The notes: generated from the sequence alone by a model not told the origin. A DNA stretch of 64,000 bases from Bacteriovorax sp037444575 (GCA_037444575.1 JBBIME010000007.1:1-64000); one strand, 5' to 3'. Shown: positions 16,568 to 25,158, numbered from the stretch's first letter. Numbers and translations are program-made.

Positions 16568-17537
16568 TGATCATCCCTTCAAGTTGGGCAGGATAATAAA
16601 TTGCCCATTTTTCATTATAAAGCCAATCACTTCGATATTCCCTATCAATGAAAAATTTTTTCATTGGTTCACCTTCAAAAAAAATTTTCCAATTTTTTGA
16701 CTCTTTATCTTTTCCCATAAGATCCAGCATAAAACCTATTTTTTGCCAATAAGGATACACTGGAGCCATCTCACGATAATATGTGAGCAAATTATTTAAA
16801 TTCAATTCACATTTTCTAAATGCGGTTACTATTACTCCGACTCCTCCAGAATACTGAGGGCTAATGATAGAATCTATAAATGTTCTTTCTAGGTCAGTAC
16901 ATTGAATATGGTACTCATTCAGACCTTTCTTTTTTATCTTAATTTCTTCAACACCTATGTTTTTAACATTTTGCTTTTCAAGAAAGTAAACTCTTGTGTC
17001 TTTATAAGAGATATATCTTGAAGAAACTCTAGCCTTTTTCCTAAATGTCATTTTCGCCATCTCTTCATCGTAATTATATTCACCCTTTGAGCCAGAATGC
17101 ACTTCCTTACATAAGTAATGTGATAGCGGCTTTTGGTCTATAAGTTCATGGATATATATAGCGGACAAATTAGTGTAATACATATTCTCAGTTGCAAATG
17201 CATTCGCAAAGTCCAAACCATCTACATCATCTTGGAAAGAATAGATTTTTGCAGGCCCTATATTTCCGTGTGTTTTGTATTCTACTTCACGAAGTTGTGC
17301 ATTAATTAATCGATATAACCCTTTTCTTTGATTTATATTTTCAAATTCACCAGCCATCTGAAGTCTAGACCATTCATCTAGTGAATCTAAATCGAGACCA
17401 TCTGTTTTCAATTTTTTTTCTGTTTCTGAAAATAATAATTCAGAGAGAGCTTTATTTAGACAGCTCTTTTTGAATGCTGGAGGGAGGCTAGCTTTTAGCT
17501 TCTCAAATAATGGTTCGTATTTTGATTTCTTTGCCAT
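16560..17537 (-). CDS. abiEi: AbiEi-type antitoxin and transcriptional repressor
   Basis: The 325-residue protein, directly upstream of and overlapping the AbiEii gene, has the COG5340-like make-up: a helical N-terminus, then LIDQKPLSHYLCKEVH and a C-terminal SDLERTFIDSII-like block (here CTDLERTFIDSIISPQYSGG). A TTG 33 bases upstream would extend the frame but lies within the promoter, so the ATG at 17535-17537 is chosen. No Shine-Dalgarno precedes it. AbiEi proteins neutralise the toxin and repress their own promoter through inverted repeats, which are conspicuous here. Confidence 0.7.
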   Translation of the reverse strand: MAKKSKYEPLFEKLKASLPPAFKKSCLNKALSELLFSETEKKLKTDGLDLDSLDEWSRLQMAGEFENINQRKGLYRLINAQLREVEYKTHGNIGPAKIYSFQDDVDGLDFANAFATENMYYTNLSAIYIHELIDQKPLSHYLCKEVHSGSKGEYNYDEEMAKMTFRKKARVSSRYISYKDTRVYFLEKQNVKNIGVEEIKIKKKGLNEYHIQCTDLERTFIDSIISPQYSGGVGVIVTAFRKCELNLNNLLTYYREMAPVYPYWQKIGFMLDLMGKDKESKNWKIFFEGEPMKKFFIDREYRSDWLYNEKWAIYYPAQLEGMINE

Positions 17538-17589
17538 ATTACAATGTATATATACATTGTAATTATACAAGTGTTTGTTTTCTTGTCAA
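17538..17589 (-). promoter_or_regulatory. abiE promoter P1 with operator O1
   Basis: On the minus strand the -35 is TTGACA (17584-17589), followed by 16 bases and a -10 TATAAT (17562-17567). Immediately downstream and overlapping the -10 by two bases is a perfect 26-bp palindrome (17538-17563, core CAATGTATATATACATTG) that runs right up to the abiEi start codon. A transcript from here would have a leader of only about 18 bases with no SD. Repressor binding would block both initiation and the start region. Confidence 0.75.
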
Positions 17590-17613
17590 TTAAAGTTTTT
17601 AAAAAATAATCCG

Positions 17614-17665
17614 ATAGCAATGTATATATACATTGCTATTATACAAACAAAAAAATAAAAGTCAA
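17614..17665 (-). promoter_or_regulatory. abiE promoter P2 with operator O2
   Basis: This is a second promoter-operator with the same geometry, 76 bp upstream of P1: -35 TTGACT (17660-17665), 16-base spacer, -10 TATAAT (17638-17643) and a perfect 26-bp palindrome (17614-17639) with the same core as O1. The outer bases differ (AGC/GCT instead of TAC/GTA). Confidence 0.75.
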
Positions 17666-17697
17666 GTACACATAAGAAATTACGTGTTTTTAATATG

Positions 17698-18057
17698 TTA
17701 GATAGACTTGAGAATTGAGTTTAAACTTCGAATTGTGTCCTCGTTACCTAGGATCAGCTCATTATCAATATGATTACAAGCAACACGGATAAAACGGCTT
17801 ACACCTATACACTGCTCTTCTAAAATTCTTTTTAATGATTTCTCCAAATTCAGATTAAAAGAGAACATCATTTCTTTTCCAAAAGATTCATCCTGATCTA
17901 AATCTCTATACAAATTATCTAGTGGCCTTGTTGAATATAAGACGACTTGTGCTCGTAGATAATCTTCTACTTTGATTCCTGGATGAGCTTCTATAAATTT
18001 ATCTCCTCGTGCAATTATCTCAAATGGTATTTTTACTTTGTAATTTATTCTTTCCAT
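17698..18057 (-). CDS. Hypothetical 119-residue protein
   Basis: The ATG lies behind AAAAAGGATATTTT. The protein is soluble and charged with a mostly helical C-terminus (EEQCIGVSRFIRVACNHIDNE), compatible with a ribbon-helix-helix-like or regulatory protein, but no family is recognised. Its leader and first codons are duplicated downstream of the integrase gene (20137-20223), where only a fragment of the gene remains. Confidence 0.5.
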   Translation of the reverse strand: MERINYKVKIPFEIIARGDKFIEAHPGIKVEDYLRAQVVLYSTRPLDNLYRDLDQDESFGKEMMFSFNLNLEKSLKRILEEQCIGVSRFIRVACNHIDNELILGNEDTIRSLNSILKSI

Positions 18058-18187
18058 AAAATATCCTTTTTCCTAATTCTCACACGGAGAAAAATAAATT
18101 CAAGGACTACACAGTGTATATCACAATTGAAGCGACAAATATTTACATCCTTCCGCAACTCCCTTCTCTTCCACACCTACAAATCCA
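18037..18187. repeat. Direct repeat A1: integrase tail remnant plus gene leader
   Basis: About 100 bases (18037-18140) match 20137-20240 at roughly 85-90%. Reading the minus strand from 18187, the frame encodes VGVEEKGVAEGCKYLSLQL and a stop at 18121-18123. This is a diverged copy of the integrase C-terminus AGVEEKGVTEGLKILP...VLSLHL. It is followed by the same leader and ATG context as at the intact copy. The segment 18188-20136 carrying the HNH gene is therefore framed by a duplication. Confidence 0.75.
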
Positions 18188-18222
18188 AATTAGTGGAGTC
18201 TCTCAAAAATGAGAGACTCCAA

Positions 18223-20058
18223 TTATGAATTTTTTAAAAACCGTTCAAAAATAAATTCTGGGGAATTTGTATCAATTTTTAATTCTACGGTCGTTCCGTC
18301 ATCTTTAGTGACTGATGATTTCAGATCCAAAGGATTATTGAATATTGCTTCAATGCGAATTGGGCCCACTTTATCTTCGGAAAGTTCAGAAACGTTCCCG
18401 AAAGCACCAAGACATTTTCCAAGCATGAGACGAATAGGCTTAGTTTCTTGAATGATTGTATCGTAAGACGCCTTTTGCATCTGAATTACAAAAGACATCT
18501 CCATATTTACTCGAATAGGTACGCCAAGAACAATGGCTGTCGCGGCAATCATTACGGTATCTCTATCTGTTGGAATAGGACATTTTAAGGAGATATTTGC
18601 AACTTTGTTTGCATCTCTTAATTTCTCCAAATCAATCTTTATTTGCTCAAGCTTCTGTGCTTCATTTTTTACGAATGATGCTTCCTCAAAGGGATAAGAC
18701 ACAATTGTTGAACCGTCTTTAAATACGAGAGTGTCTCCTCTTGTAGCTGTCATATAGGCTTTGGCAAAATCCAATCCGACAAGCGCTGTCTCCGGAGATT
18801 TCCCAACAGGATTAAAGGATAAGTTTTGAGTGAATCCTCCAACTTTTGAATCCCAAACAAATTCAAGACGAATACCATTTTCTTTTGATCGAAAAAGAAT
18901 TTCTGAAGCCCCTGAGAAATCGCCGCGGATTTTCTGGATATTCTTTTCAATTTTGATCCACTCTACAAGCTGAGTTTCACCACGAAGTAATGATACCTCA
19001 ACCTCTGATTTTTTTATTATCTGCTGCCTTAACGGATTTGTTTCAGCCAATTTTTTAGGCTCAGAATCTTTTTCGTCAGCTTCAGCTTTTCGATCATAGC
19101 TAATCTGAAGATTATGTGACGACGTGACTTTCTCATCTTTAGTTATTGTTAGCTTAAAAACTTGTGCCTTATCACCTTTCTCAAAGGCTGGTATTGGAGG
19201 CATTGGGCCTCTTACATATTTTTCAAGCAGTGGTGCTCGCCAGATGACAGTCGAATTTGATACAGTCAGTGCGACAACGAGAGGAGGAAGCTGTGTATCG
19301 CCATCTTGCTTACGCTTCCAAACTCTGATTCTTCCAATTCCAAGAGTAATTCCTGGAGAAAATGCGCTAAAGAACTCAAATGGTAATGGAATTGTTTCTC
19401 CTTTTGCAATCGACTTTATTATTTGAAATTCTTGTCTATGATTTTCTGACAGTAAGAGCCAAGTTGATCTTAAAATACTCCGCAATGCCAGCAATGGACG
19501 ATATTCGATATTTCTAAATGGCAACTCTAAGGTATTGTTACCTAAATCTTTGATAGGATTATCTGAAATATCGACCTTTATCTCAATCGGCTTACCAATT
19601 CCCTTTCCTGTTGCAATAAGTTTTTCATCGGCATCCAATGAGGCTGGACCACTTTTTCCGCGAGCACCGCTAAATACACGCTCTATATCGAGCATATTTG
19701 CGAGTTCCTCTTCACAACGCGCACCCAAGCCATTACAAGTGTCGCATTCTTCTAAACTTATAACCCTTTTATTCCCCAAGTTTTCTGGAATTGCGTGAGA
19801 AATATTTTTAAAAGTAACACCATTGTCTTCTGTGAGGTCACAGAAAGCACATTTTCGTTTCTTATTGTTTTCGCCAAAAAACCAATCACTTTGTAGTCCA
19901 TAAATTTCTGGGTCTAGTGCCCACGCAGCATAAGTGATTAGGTCATATTGATCAGAAAAATCTGGAGGTGTTTCTCCCCCCCATTCCTCTGTAAAATGAC
20001 CGAGGTAAACAGCTTCACTTATTCCAAGTAGTTTTTTTAGGTTTGTTTCAACTGCCAT
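18223..20058 (-). CDS. HNH_5-type endonuclease-like protein
   Basis: This 611-residue protein has an HNH_5-like zinc-bound nuclease motif at residues about 69-110: CAFC, then NISHAIPENLGNKRVI, then CDTCNG. Two CxxC pairs flank the SH...N core. The remaining 480 residues are an unrecognised beta-rich C-terminal region without membrane segments, possibly a sensor or binding part. RBS AAGGAGAATG. The gene lies as an insert between two copies of integrase-tail/leader sequence, consistent with acquisition as element cargo. A defence nuclease is the likeliest reading, but this is not demonstrated. Confidence 0.65.
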   Translation of the reverse strand: MAVETNLKKLLGISEAVYLGHFTEEWGGETPPDFSDQYDLITYAAWALDPEIYGLQSDWFFGENNKKRKCAFCDLTEDNGVTFKNISHAIPENLGNKRVISLEECDTCNGLGARCEEELANMLDIERVFSGARGKSGPASLDADEKLIATGKGIGKPIEIKVDISDNPIKDLGNNTLELPFRNIEYRPLLALRSILRSTWLLLSENHRQEFQIIKSIAKGETIPLPFEFFSAFSPGITLGIGRIRVWKRKQDGDTQLPPLVVALTVSNSTVIWRAPLLEKYVRGPMPPIPAFEKGDKAQVFKLTITKDEKVTSSHNLQISYDRKAEADEKDSEPKKLAETNPLRQQIIKKSEVEVSLLRGETQLVEWIKIEKNIQKIRGDFSGASEILFRSKENGIRLEFVWDSKVGGFTQNLSFNPVGKSPETALVGLDFAKAYMTATRGDTLVFKDGSTIVSYPFEEASFVKNEAQKLEQIKIDLEKLRDANKVANISLKCPIPTDRDTVMIAATAIVLGVPIRVNMEMSFVIQMQKASYDTIIQETKPIRLMLGKCLGAFGNVSELSEDKVGPIRIEAIFNNPLDLKSSVTKDDGTTVELKIDTNSPEFIFERFLKNS

Positions 20059-20136
20059 AAAAACATTCTCCTTTTAAATATTATATAAGTTTTTGTTTAA
20101 AATGCGAGGTCTCCGAACAAACAATAATCACAAATG

Positions 20137-20240
20137 TCAGTTTGTAATTAATTCTTCCATAAAATTTCCTTTTTCCTAATTCTCACACAGAGAAATATAA
20201 ACTCAAGGGCTACACAGAGTAGTTCATAAATGAAGCGATA
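20137..20240. repeat. Direct repeat A2: leader and truncated copy of the 17698-18057 gene start
   Basis: This segment follows the integrase stop. It matches 18037-18140 and includes the ribosome site and an ATG giving only MEELITN before a stop. It marks the junction where the HNH segment entered between the integrase and its former neighbour. Confidence 0.7.
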
Positions 20241-21357
20241 AAACGTTACCATCTTCTTTTGGAAGTATTTTCAATCCCTCCGTAACCCCTTTCTCTTCCA
20301 CTCCGGCTAATCTCAAATAAATCGCAAGCGTCTTCAAATCCTTCCATCCACAAATCTTCATAACTTTAACTGGCTCTACACCAGATCCAATCAACTGAGT
20401 CGCAAAGCAAGCTCGAAGAGTGTGAAACTTAATCTCAGGTAAGCCGATAGATTTGCAAAAATTTTTTAACACTTGTGCTTGTTTTCCGTCTTTCCATAAT
20501 TCAAAACGTGGTAGAACAAATTCACTTTTGGAATTTGATCTAATTTCTAAAAGCAAGCTTTTTAGTTCTGATGAAATCGGAACTGTTCGCCAATATCCCG
20601 CTTTTGTATCTTTAAATTCATCGGTCTTAAAATTATAGGAACGTTCGACTTTAATCGTTCCATTATCAAAATCTACATCATTCCATTTAAGTGAATATAA
20701 TTCTCCGTTTCTCATTCCAGTCAGTAAGGCCATTGACCAGACAAAATACCAATCATGATCTTGGGCCTTCGCTTGATAAAGAAGATTTTTTATTTCATCA
20801 ATTTTTAAAATCTCTGGTCGCTTGTCTTGTTTAACAACAATCTTTAATCCAAATACCGGACTGTGATGAACACCTTTAACCATTCGCTCTTCAATGGCCC
20901 AGTTGTAAATCATATTAATCGTATTCTTAACTCGCTTTTGGAAAGCTTTACTTCGCCCTTCTTCAACGACTCTATCTAAAACCTCTTTACCCTCGCCTCT
21001 TGTTATTTCTGAAGCTGGGCGGTCTAGCCAATCTGAAGTCCAATTTGTGAGCATTGAAATATAATCTTTAATAGTAGATGGATTATAGGCCTTACCACTT
21101 AAGCTTGAAAAAGTGGCGGCAGATGCCGCCCACTGATTAATAATCATCCTCCAAGTAAATCCATGTCCCTCTTGATGAGCAATCTTTAAAGATAGTTCCT
21201 TAATAAGACTTCTCTCTTTTCTAATTGCCTCTGCCTTACTTTTTAATCCAGTAATTCTTTTTTGATGACGAATATGAGGCATAGACTTGCTTCGTAAATT
21301 TACATATACAGAAAATAAGGTTTCACCAATCGGATTTATAGATTCAGTAATCGCCAT
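20224..21357 (-). CDS. Tyrosine recombinase (integrase 1)
   Basis: The 377-residue protein has an SAM-like core-binding domain (about 70-155) and a catalytic domain from about 180: first Arg in LLTGMRNGELYSLKW (about residue 216), H-x-x-R in IKFHTLRACFATQL (about 313-316), His/Trp box GWKDLKT, and nucleophile Tyr in AIYLRLAG (about 347). It is the last gene of the conjugation/processing operon behind the excisionase-like gene and is likely responsible for integration or excision of this module. It is clearly related to the second integrase at 50559. Confidence 0.9.
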   Translation of the reverse strand: MAITESINPIGETLFSVYVNLRSKSMPHIRHQKRITGLKSKAEAIRKERSLIKELSLKIAHQEGHGFTWRMIINQWAASAATFSSLSGKAYNPSTIKDYISMLTNWTSDWLDRPASEITRGEGKEVLDRVVEEGRSKAFQKRVKNTINMIYNWAIEERMVKGVHHSPVFGLKIVVKQDKRPEILKIDEIKNLLYQAKAQDHDWYFVWSMALLTGMRNGELYSLKWNDVDFDNGTIKVERSYNFKTDEFKDTKAGYWRTVPISSELKSLLLEIRSNSKSEFVLPRFELWKDGKQAQVLKNFCKSIGLPEIKFHTLRACFATQLIGSGVEPVKVMKICGWKDLKTLAIYLRLAGVEEKGVTEGLKILPKEDGNVLSLHL

Positions 21358-21367
21358 AAAAATTCTC

Positions 21368-21556
21368 CTAAAACAACGTCCCTTCTAAAAGACGATCAAT
21401 CTCAGAACGCTTGAAATATAATCGACCTTGCCACTTCCTCTTTTTTAAAAGTCCCTTGCTCACTAGAAGCCACAAGGCATTTCTCGTTTTACCTAAATAT
21501 ATTGCGGCCTCTTTCGTTGTTAACCATATTTTTTCATTTACAGTAATTGTGTTCAT
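21368..21556 (-). CDS. AlpA/excisionase-type HTH protein
   Basis: This protein of about 62 residues is a helix-turn-helix of the HTH_17 (MerR-like) type: IWLTTKEAAIYLGKTRNALWLLVSKGLLKKRKWQGRLYFKRSEIDRLLEG. Such proteins serve as excisionases or integrase regulators next to tyrosine recombinases. The ATG with an AGGATGAAG site 6 bases ahead is preferred over upstream ATG and GTG codons. It lies directly between ssb and the integrase. Confidence 0.8.
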   Translation of the reverse strand: MNTITVNEKIWLTTKEAAIYLGKTRNALWLLVSKGLLKKRKWQGRLYFKRSEIDRLLEGTLF

Positions 21557-21567
21557 CTTCATCCTCA

Positions 21568-21873
21568 CTACAATAATGACTGGCCAATCGAGTTAGCGTT
21601 TAAGACAAGGTATTCTTTTTCTAATCCTTCTTTGTTGATAAACTTTTTTAAGTCCATACGGCCTTGCACAAAAACCTCTTGCCCTTTTTTTAAGTGAATT
21701 TTGCATTGTTCTGCTAATTTCCCAAATGCAACAACTTTTCTCCATATCGTAGAATTTTGTTCTCCTCTTATAGCAATTGATAATTCACAAACAGGCTTAC
21801 CAGTCTTTGTCACAGCAAACGTAGGGTCTTGTCCTAATCGTCCAGATACTAATTCTAATTTTATATTTTCCAT
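21568..21873 (-). CDS. ssb: Single-stranded DNA-binding protein (short)
   Basis: The 101 residues form one OB fold of Ssb type: NIKLELVSGRLGQDPTFAVTKTGKPVCELSIAI, TIWRKVVAFGKLAEQCKIHLKKGQEVFVQGRM and EYLVLNANSIG. The glycine-rich linker and acidic tip of chromosomal Ssb are absent, so it probably does not recruit the usual partners. It would protect single-stranded DNA during conjugal transfer. RBS GAGGAGAATAAA. Confidence 0.85.
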   Translation of the reverse strand: MENIKLELVSGRLGQDPTFAVTKTGKPVCELSIAIRGEQNSTIWRKVVAFGKLAEQCKIHLKKGQEVFVQGRMDLKKFINKEGLEKEYLVLNANSIGQSLL

Positions 21874-21883
21874 TTTATTCTCC

Positions 21884-22261
21884 TCAAATATTAAGTTTCT
21901 TAACTAAAAATTCTCCAAGGCTTAGCTTGGTTTCATTTTTTTGGTTATGTTCATCTAGTAGTCTTTGAACTCGTTCCATTTCAGAAAGAGAACCTTCTTG
22001 AATTTTTTCTAAGTCCTTTGCGCTGAGTTTTGGAACAGCATAAGCGGCAAGATCTTTAAATGTTAATTCTCGTCCGTAAGACTTATCATTAACAGTCTTA
22101 AGCATTTTTAAAATCTGTTCCAAAACTTCTTTCTCATGTCTTAGATCGACAAAAAACTTATACTGTGAATCCAATTCATTATTTTCTTCAAGTTTTTTGT
22201 CTTTCTTCTTTCTTCCTCTTCTCTCCATTCCTTCCTCATTTACATTAATTACTTCATTCAT
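21884..22261 (-). CDS. Small charged protein, possible relaxosome accessory protein
   Basis: This 125-residue soluble protein is very rich in Lys and Glu, with a basic N-terminal stretch (ERRGRKKKDKK) and a helical remainder (LTFKDLAAYAVPKLSAKDLEKIQEGSLSEMERVQRLLDEH). No family is recognised. It lies next to the candidate oriT and between the putative relaxase and ssb, so a DNA-binding transfer role is possible by context only. RBS AAGGAG. Confidence 0.5.
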   Translation of the reverse strand: MNEVINVNEEGMERRGRKKKDKKLEENNELDSQYKFFVDLRHEKEVLEQILKMLKTVNDKSYGRELTFKDLAAYAVPKLSAKDLEKIQEGSLSEMERVQRLLDEHNQKNETKLSLGEFLVKKLNI

Positions 22262-22309
22262 AATTATTTCTCCTTGTATTTATCCCAACCCTACGTGCGT
22301 TTACTCTCT

Positions 22310-22374
22310 GGGCCTGAAATTGACTCCCGCTCTGAACTCTGGTGAAAGAGAGGGAGTCAATTTCGATAAGGCCC
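22310..22374. other. oriT-like long inverted repeat
   Basis: Left arm 22310-22328 (GGGCC, then GAAATTGACTCCC) and right arm 22352-22374 (GGGAGTCAATTTC, then GGCCC) form a stem with a 13-bp perfect core plus 5-6 outer pairs and a 23-base loop. It lies in the only sizeable non-coding gap of the transfer operon (22262-22456), next to the putative relaxase gene. A terminator is less likely, since neither strand has a T-run. Confidence 0.55.
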
Positions 22375-22420
22375 AATTCAGTTTTAAAAACGCATGGTTG
22401 GGAGATGTTTTAAAAATGCC

Positions 22421-22457
22421 ATGTCTCAGATGTCTTTCAGATGTCTCGCACATGTCT
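22421..22457. repeat. Four ATGTCT iterons
   Basis: ATGTCT occurs at 22421, 22430, 22441 and 22452 with spacings of 9, 11 and 11 bases, about one helical turn. Together with the inverted repeat 47 bases away it resembles an oriT or replication origin with binding sites for a relaxosome protein. The array touches the 3' end of the relaxase-like gene. Confidence 0.5.
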
Positions 22458-23185
22458 CAAACTCCAAATAATTCTAAAACGCTTTTAGATTTCCCATTTA
22501 TTAATCCAGTGCTATTGGCAAGATCATTATTCCCATTAAATATTTCCGGCGTTGAAAATAAAAAAATCTTCTGGTTAAAATCATTACCCAATTCAGATGC
22601 AAAGGCCCTTGCGTAGTTATTCATCATCTTTTCATCTGGGAAAAAGTAAAAGGCGTAATTATAGAGACTGCTTTTTAAATAATTATTTCCTTTAAAAATA
22701 ATTCTACTTTTTTCTTTTTGATTGATTTCGACTTCAATGGCAATTAAGAAGCTTTTGCCATTGAAGCTTCCGCTGACTCTTGCATCTGGTATAATTTCAT
22801 CAAAACTCGTTTTCGATCTTCCATTTTTTATAACGTGTTCTAGCTCGACCTTTTCGACCGATGATTTAATCTTTGCAAGCTCAACACAGATTGAGCTAAC
22901 CATTGCATCGTGATAGTAAGTTTCTTCAGATAGTGAGTTCTTTTGGTCAAAATTTATAAGTGCTTCTGATTTGGTTGTTAAAAAATAGTAATTCTTTTTT
23001 GTAAAAGGACTGTAATAGATATTTACAAAGTTTTGCGATTTCATCTTGTGTAAAAGCTTTCTGACATAATCATACTTTTTAAATCTCTCTATCGTGGCAC
23101 ATTCCATTAATCCCTTAATGTCTAATATTCTCCAATCTGATAATGGAGAAATAAAATACTTGTAATCTGTTCTTAAGTTTTCCAT
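22457..23185 (-). CDS. Putative MOBC-type relaxase (Replic_Relax-like)
   Basis: In this 242-residue protein, residues 1-75 form a winged helix (GLMECATIERFKKYDYVRKLLHKMKSQNFVNIYY). Residues about 130-165 read IIPDARVSGSFNGKSFLIAIEVE, the PD...ExE/K pattern of PD-(D/E)xK nucleases. Winged helix plus this fold is the arrangement of Replic_Relax/MobC (CloDF13) proteins, which nick oriT without a catalytic tyrosine. The neighbour upstream is the coupling protein, as in CloDF13 mobB-mobC, and an oriT-like region follows. No other relaxase is visible in the element. Confidence 0.6.
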   Translation of the reverse strand: MENLRTDYKYFISPLSDWRILDIKGLMECATIERFKKYDYVRKLLHKMKSQNFVNIYYSPFTKKNYYFLTTKSEALINFDQKNSLSEETYYHDAMVSSICVELAKIKSSVEKVELEHVIKNGRSKTSFDEIIPDARVSGSFNGKSFLIAIEVEINQKEKSRIIFKGNNYLKSSLYNYAFYFFPDEKMMNNYARAFASELGNDFNQKIFLFSTPEIFNGNNDLANSTGLINGKSKSVLELFGV

Positions 23186-24634
23186 TTATACCTCAAACAC
23201 TTCATTTGAATTTCTTCTAAAAGTTAACTCCTTCTTTTCTTGCTCGTTAATTTTCTTTGCTTGAATGTTTTTCACCTCCTGTTCTTGTTCAATTACAATT
23301 TTTCTTTCCCTTAAATTTAGTAGGTCTAACCGTGTTGGATTATGACGAAGAAGAACACATTGGCCGACCCTTAAATTTTTAATAATATCTGGGTGGACTA
23401 AAAGTTCATTTGCCTCACGCACAGAACTCATGCCTGTGTTTGATCCATTTTCTTCTTTGGTGGTATATTTTTTTGTGACCTTGGTTCCTATTGCATTAGC
23501 AAACATAGTGGCTCCATAGTCCATTCGTTGTTTTAAAATAAATAGATTGGATGAGTTTTCTAATATCTGCTGTGTTAGGTTTTCATCGATCCTGTCAATG
23601 TCAGACGCTGACTGAACTGCCATGAATAATTGAATTCCGGCCCCACGACATTTATTTTCGAGTTCAATAAAACGAGGCGTGACGATTGCCCCGAATTCGT
23701 CAAAGAAGACAGCAATTGGTTCTTTCATTGATTTATGTGAGTTAGATTCATTTATTAATTTGAAGTAAGACGCATAAAGAAGTTCACCTAAAAACATTTT
23801 TCCTAGCGCATAGGCAGTTTCTCCATATCCTTGAGTAGATAAACCAATATAAAGACATGATTTTTCATCTCTAATTTTCATAAATGTTTTTGTGGTTTCA
23901 TCTTCTTCTAAGACTTTTCCAAAATCAGAATTTCTGATGTTATTTAATTGAACACGAAGACCTAGAGTTTCTTTTGTATTGAAGGATTCATCTAAAATGC
24001 TACAGATGTTTGTAAGAGAGAAAGGTCTTTTTGCCTCTTGAAGTTTTCTTAGCGCTTGAGATAGAGCATCCATGGCCACATTTTTATAAAACTGCTCACT
24101 CCATTCAAGACTTGAAATAATTCTGTCGGTTACTTGATTAATTGAACCTTCTCTTAATGGATTTAATTTTATTGAATGTTTATAGTGTTCTGAAAAAATA
24201 TGGCAAGTACGATTATATTTTTTGCATAGAGCGCGAAATGTCTCAAGGGCCTCAAGATCACCTTTAGGATCAATAAAGATGATAGGTCTTTCATTTTGAA
24301 GACTGTTTTCTTGTAAAATGGAAATTAGATTAGTTTTACCGAAACCAGCCGCGCCAACAATGAATGAATGTTTAGAGAAATCAATTTCAGAAAGATTTAA
24401 TTCTCTTCTTTGATTAGCAGAATAACCAATTGAATTATCCTTGGTTGCTTTCTTATTCGAATGAAGATGCTTCTCTTCAATCTTTTCAAGCTCAAAATAG
24501 TTTTTGTTCCATTGTTTATATGCCCATTTAATAGCATCTAGTAACAATGTAACTATACCAACGGAGACATCATGAAACACTTCAACAATCGGAGTGATAT
24601 AATCAAAACCAGTATCATTATTTTTCTTAGTCAT
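23186..24634 (-). CDS. Type IV coupling protein (VirD4/TraD-like)
   Basis: The 482-residue ATPase has Walker A FIVGAAGFGKTNLI (about residues 91-104), Walker B IAVFFDEFGAIV, and the T4CP motif RGAGIQLFMAVQSASDI with downstream ILENSSNLFILKQ. A short N-terminal hydrophobic stretch (VSVGIVTLLLDAI) may associate with the membrane. It delivers the relaxase-DNA complex to the secretion channel. It is the last secretion gene of the operon, followed immediately by the relaxase-like gene. Confidence 0.9.
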   Translation of the reverse strand: MTKKNNDTGFDYITPIVEVFHDVSVGIVTLLLDAIKWAYKQWNKNYFELEKIEEKHLHSNKKATKDNSIGYSANQRRELNLSEIDFSKHSFIVGAAGFGKTNLISILQENSLQNERPIIFIDPKGDLEALETFRALCKKYNRTCHIFSEHYKHSIKLNPLREGSINQVTDRIISSLEWSEQFYKNVAMDALSQALRKLQEAKRPFSLTNICSILDESFNTKETLGLRVQLNNIRNSDFGKVLEEDETTKTFMKIRDEKSCLYIGLSTQGYGETAYALGKMFLGELLYASYFKLINESNSHKSMKEPIAVFFDEFGAIVTPRFIELENKCRGAGIQLFMAVQSASDIDRIDENLTQQILENSSNLFILKQRMDYGATMFANAIGTKVTKKYTTKEENGSNTGMSSVREANELLVHPDIIKNLRVGQCVLLRHNPTRLDLLNLRERKIVIEQEQEVKNIQAKKINEQEKKELTFRRNSNEVFEV

Positions 24635-24639
24635 ATTTA

Positions 24640-25158
24640 TTACTCCTCATAAACGTGTTCGTAAGCCTTAAACGGTGAAATCTCTATTGTTTTACCCTGA
24701 TATTGAATGGTCTTTGCTTCGGATTCGTACTCAAGTAAGTATTGCTTCTTAACTTTCCCTTGAAGGCTCTCAGGTAGCTTTTCAATTGGTACTTCATATT
24801 TTTTTACAGGCTTAAAATTTAGCTCTGGCTTGATATTTTTAAGCTCTGGATTGAAGTCAAATAATGGAGCGGATTCAGCTTTTTTATTCCCTTGATCATC
24901 AGGAATAATCATTTGCTTTAAATCTCTATTTTCTGGATCAGTGGTGTATAAATAGTTGGCCAGAAGTGCTCCACCTGTTGCGCCGATTGCACCAAAGACT
25001 AGTGCATTTCCATTTCTTGATTCTTTATTTGGTGAAAAGACTTCTCCTGACATCGCACCAAGAGTTCCACCAATAATTGAACCAACGGTGATGGAACCTC
25101 TTAAGGTTGAGCAACTTGTTAAACTTAAAACTATAAATATTATTAAACTAATACGCAT
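24640..25158 (-). CDS. T4SS lipoprotein (TraV/VirB7 position)
   Basis: The 172-residue protein has a signal with lipobox LTSC (Cys16) and then a glycine-zipper segment (VGSIIGGTLGAMSGEVF ... ALVFGAIGATGGALLANYL) that could insert in a membrane. The C-terminal 90 residues are proline- and lysine-rich. Position next to the TraB/VirB10 gene suggests a core-complex lipoprotein. There is no sequence family match that I can name. It overlaps the preceding gene by 11 bases. Confidence 0.65.
   Translation of the reverse strand: MRISLIIFIVLSLTSCSTLRGSITVGSIIGGTLGAMSGEVFSPNKESRNGNALVFGAIGATGGALLANYLYTTDPENRDLKQMIIPDDQGNKKAESAPLFDFNPELKNIKPELNFKPVKKYEVPIEKLPESLQGKVKKQYLLEYESEAKTIQYQGKTIEISPFKAYEHVYEE

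Noticed and set aside
22310..22374. Long inverted repeat as a terminator
   Set aside because: No T-run on either strand, and it lies within a single operon that continues to ssb and the integrase.
22197..22616. Plus-strand 139-residue ORF over the oriT-like region
   Set aside because: It overlaps the coding frames of two minus-strand genes and has no family match. The inverted repeat explains the region better.
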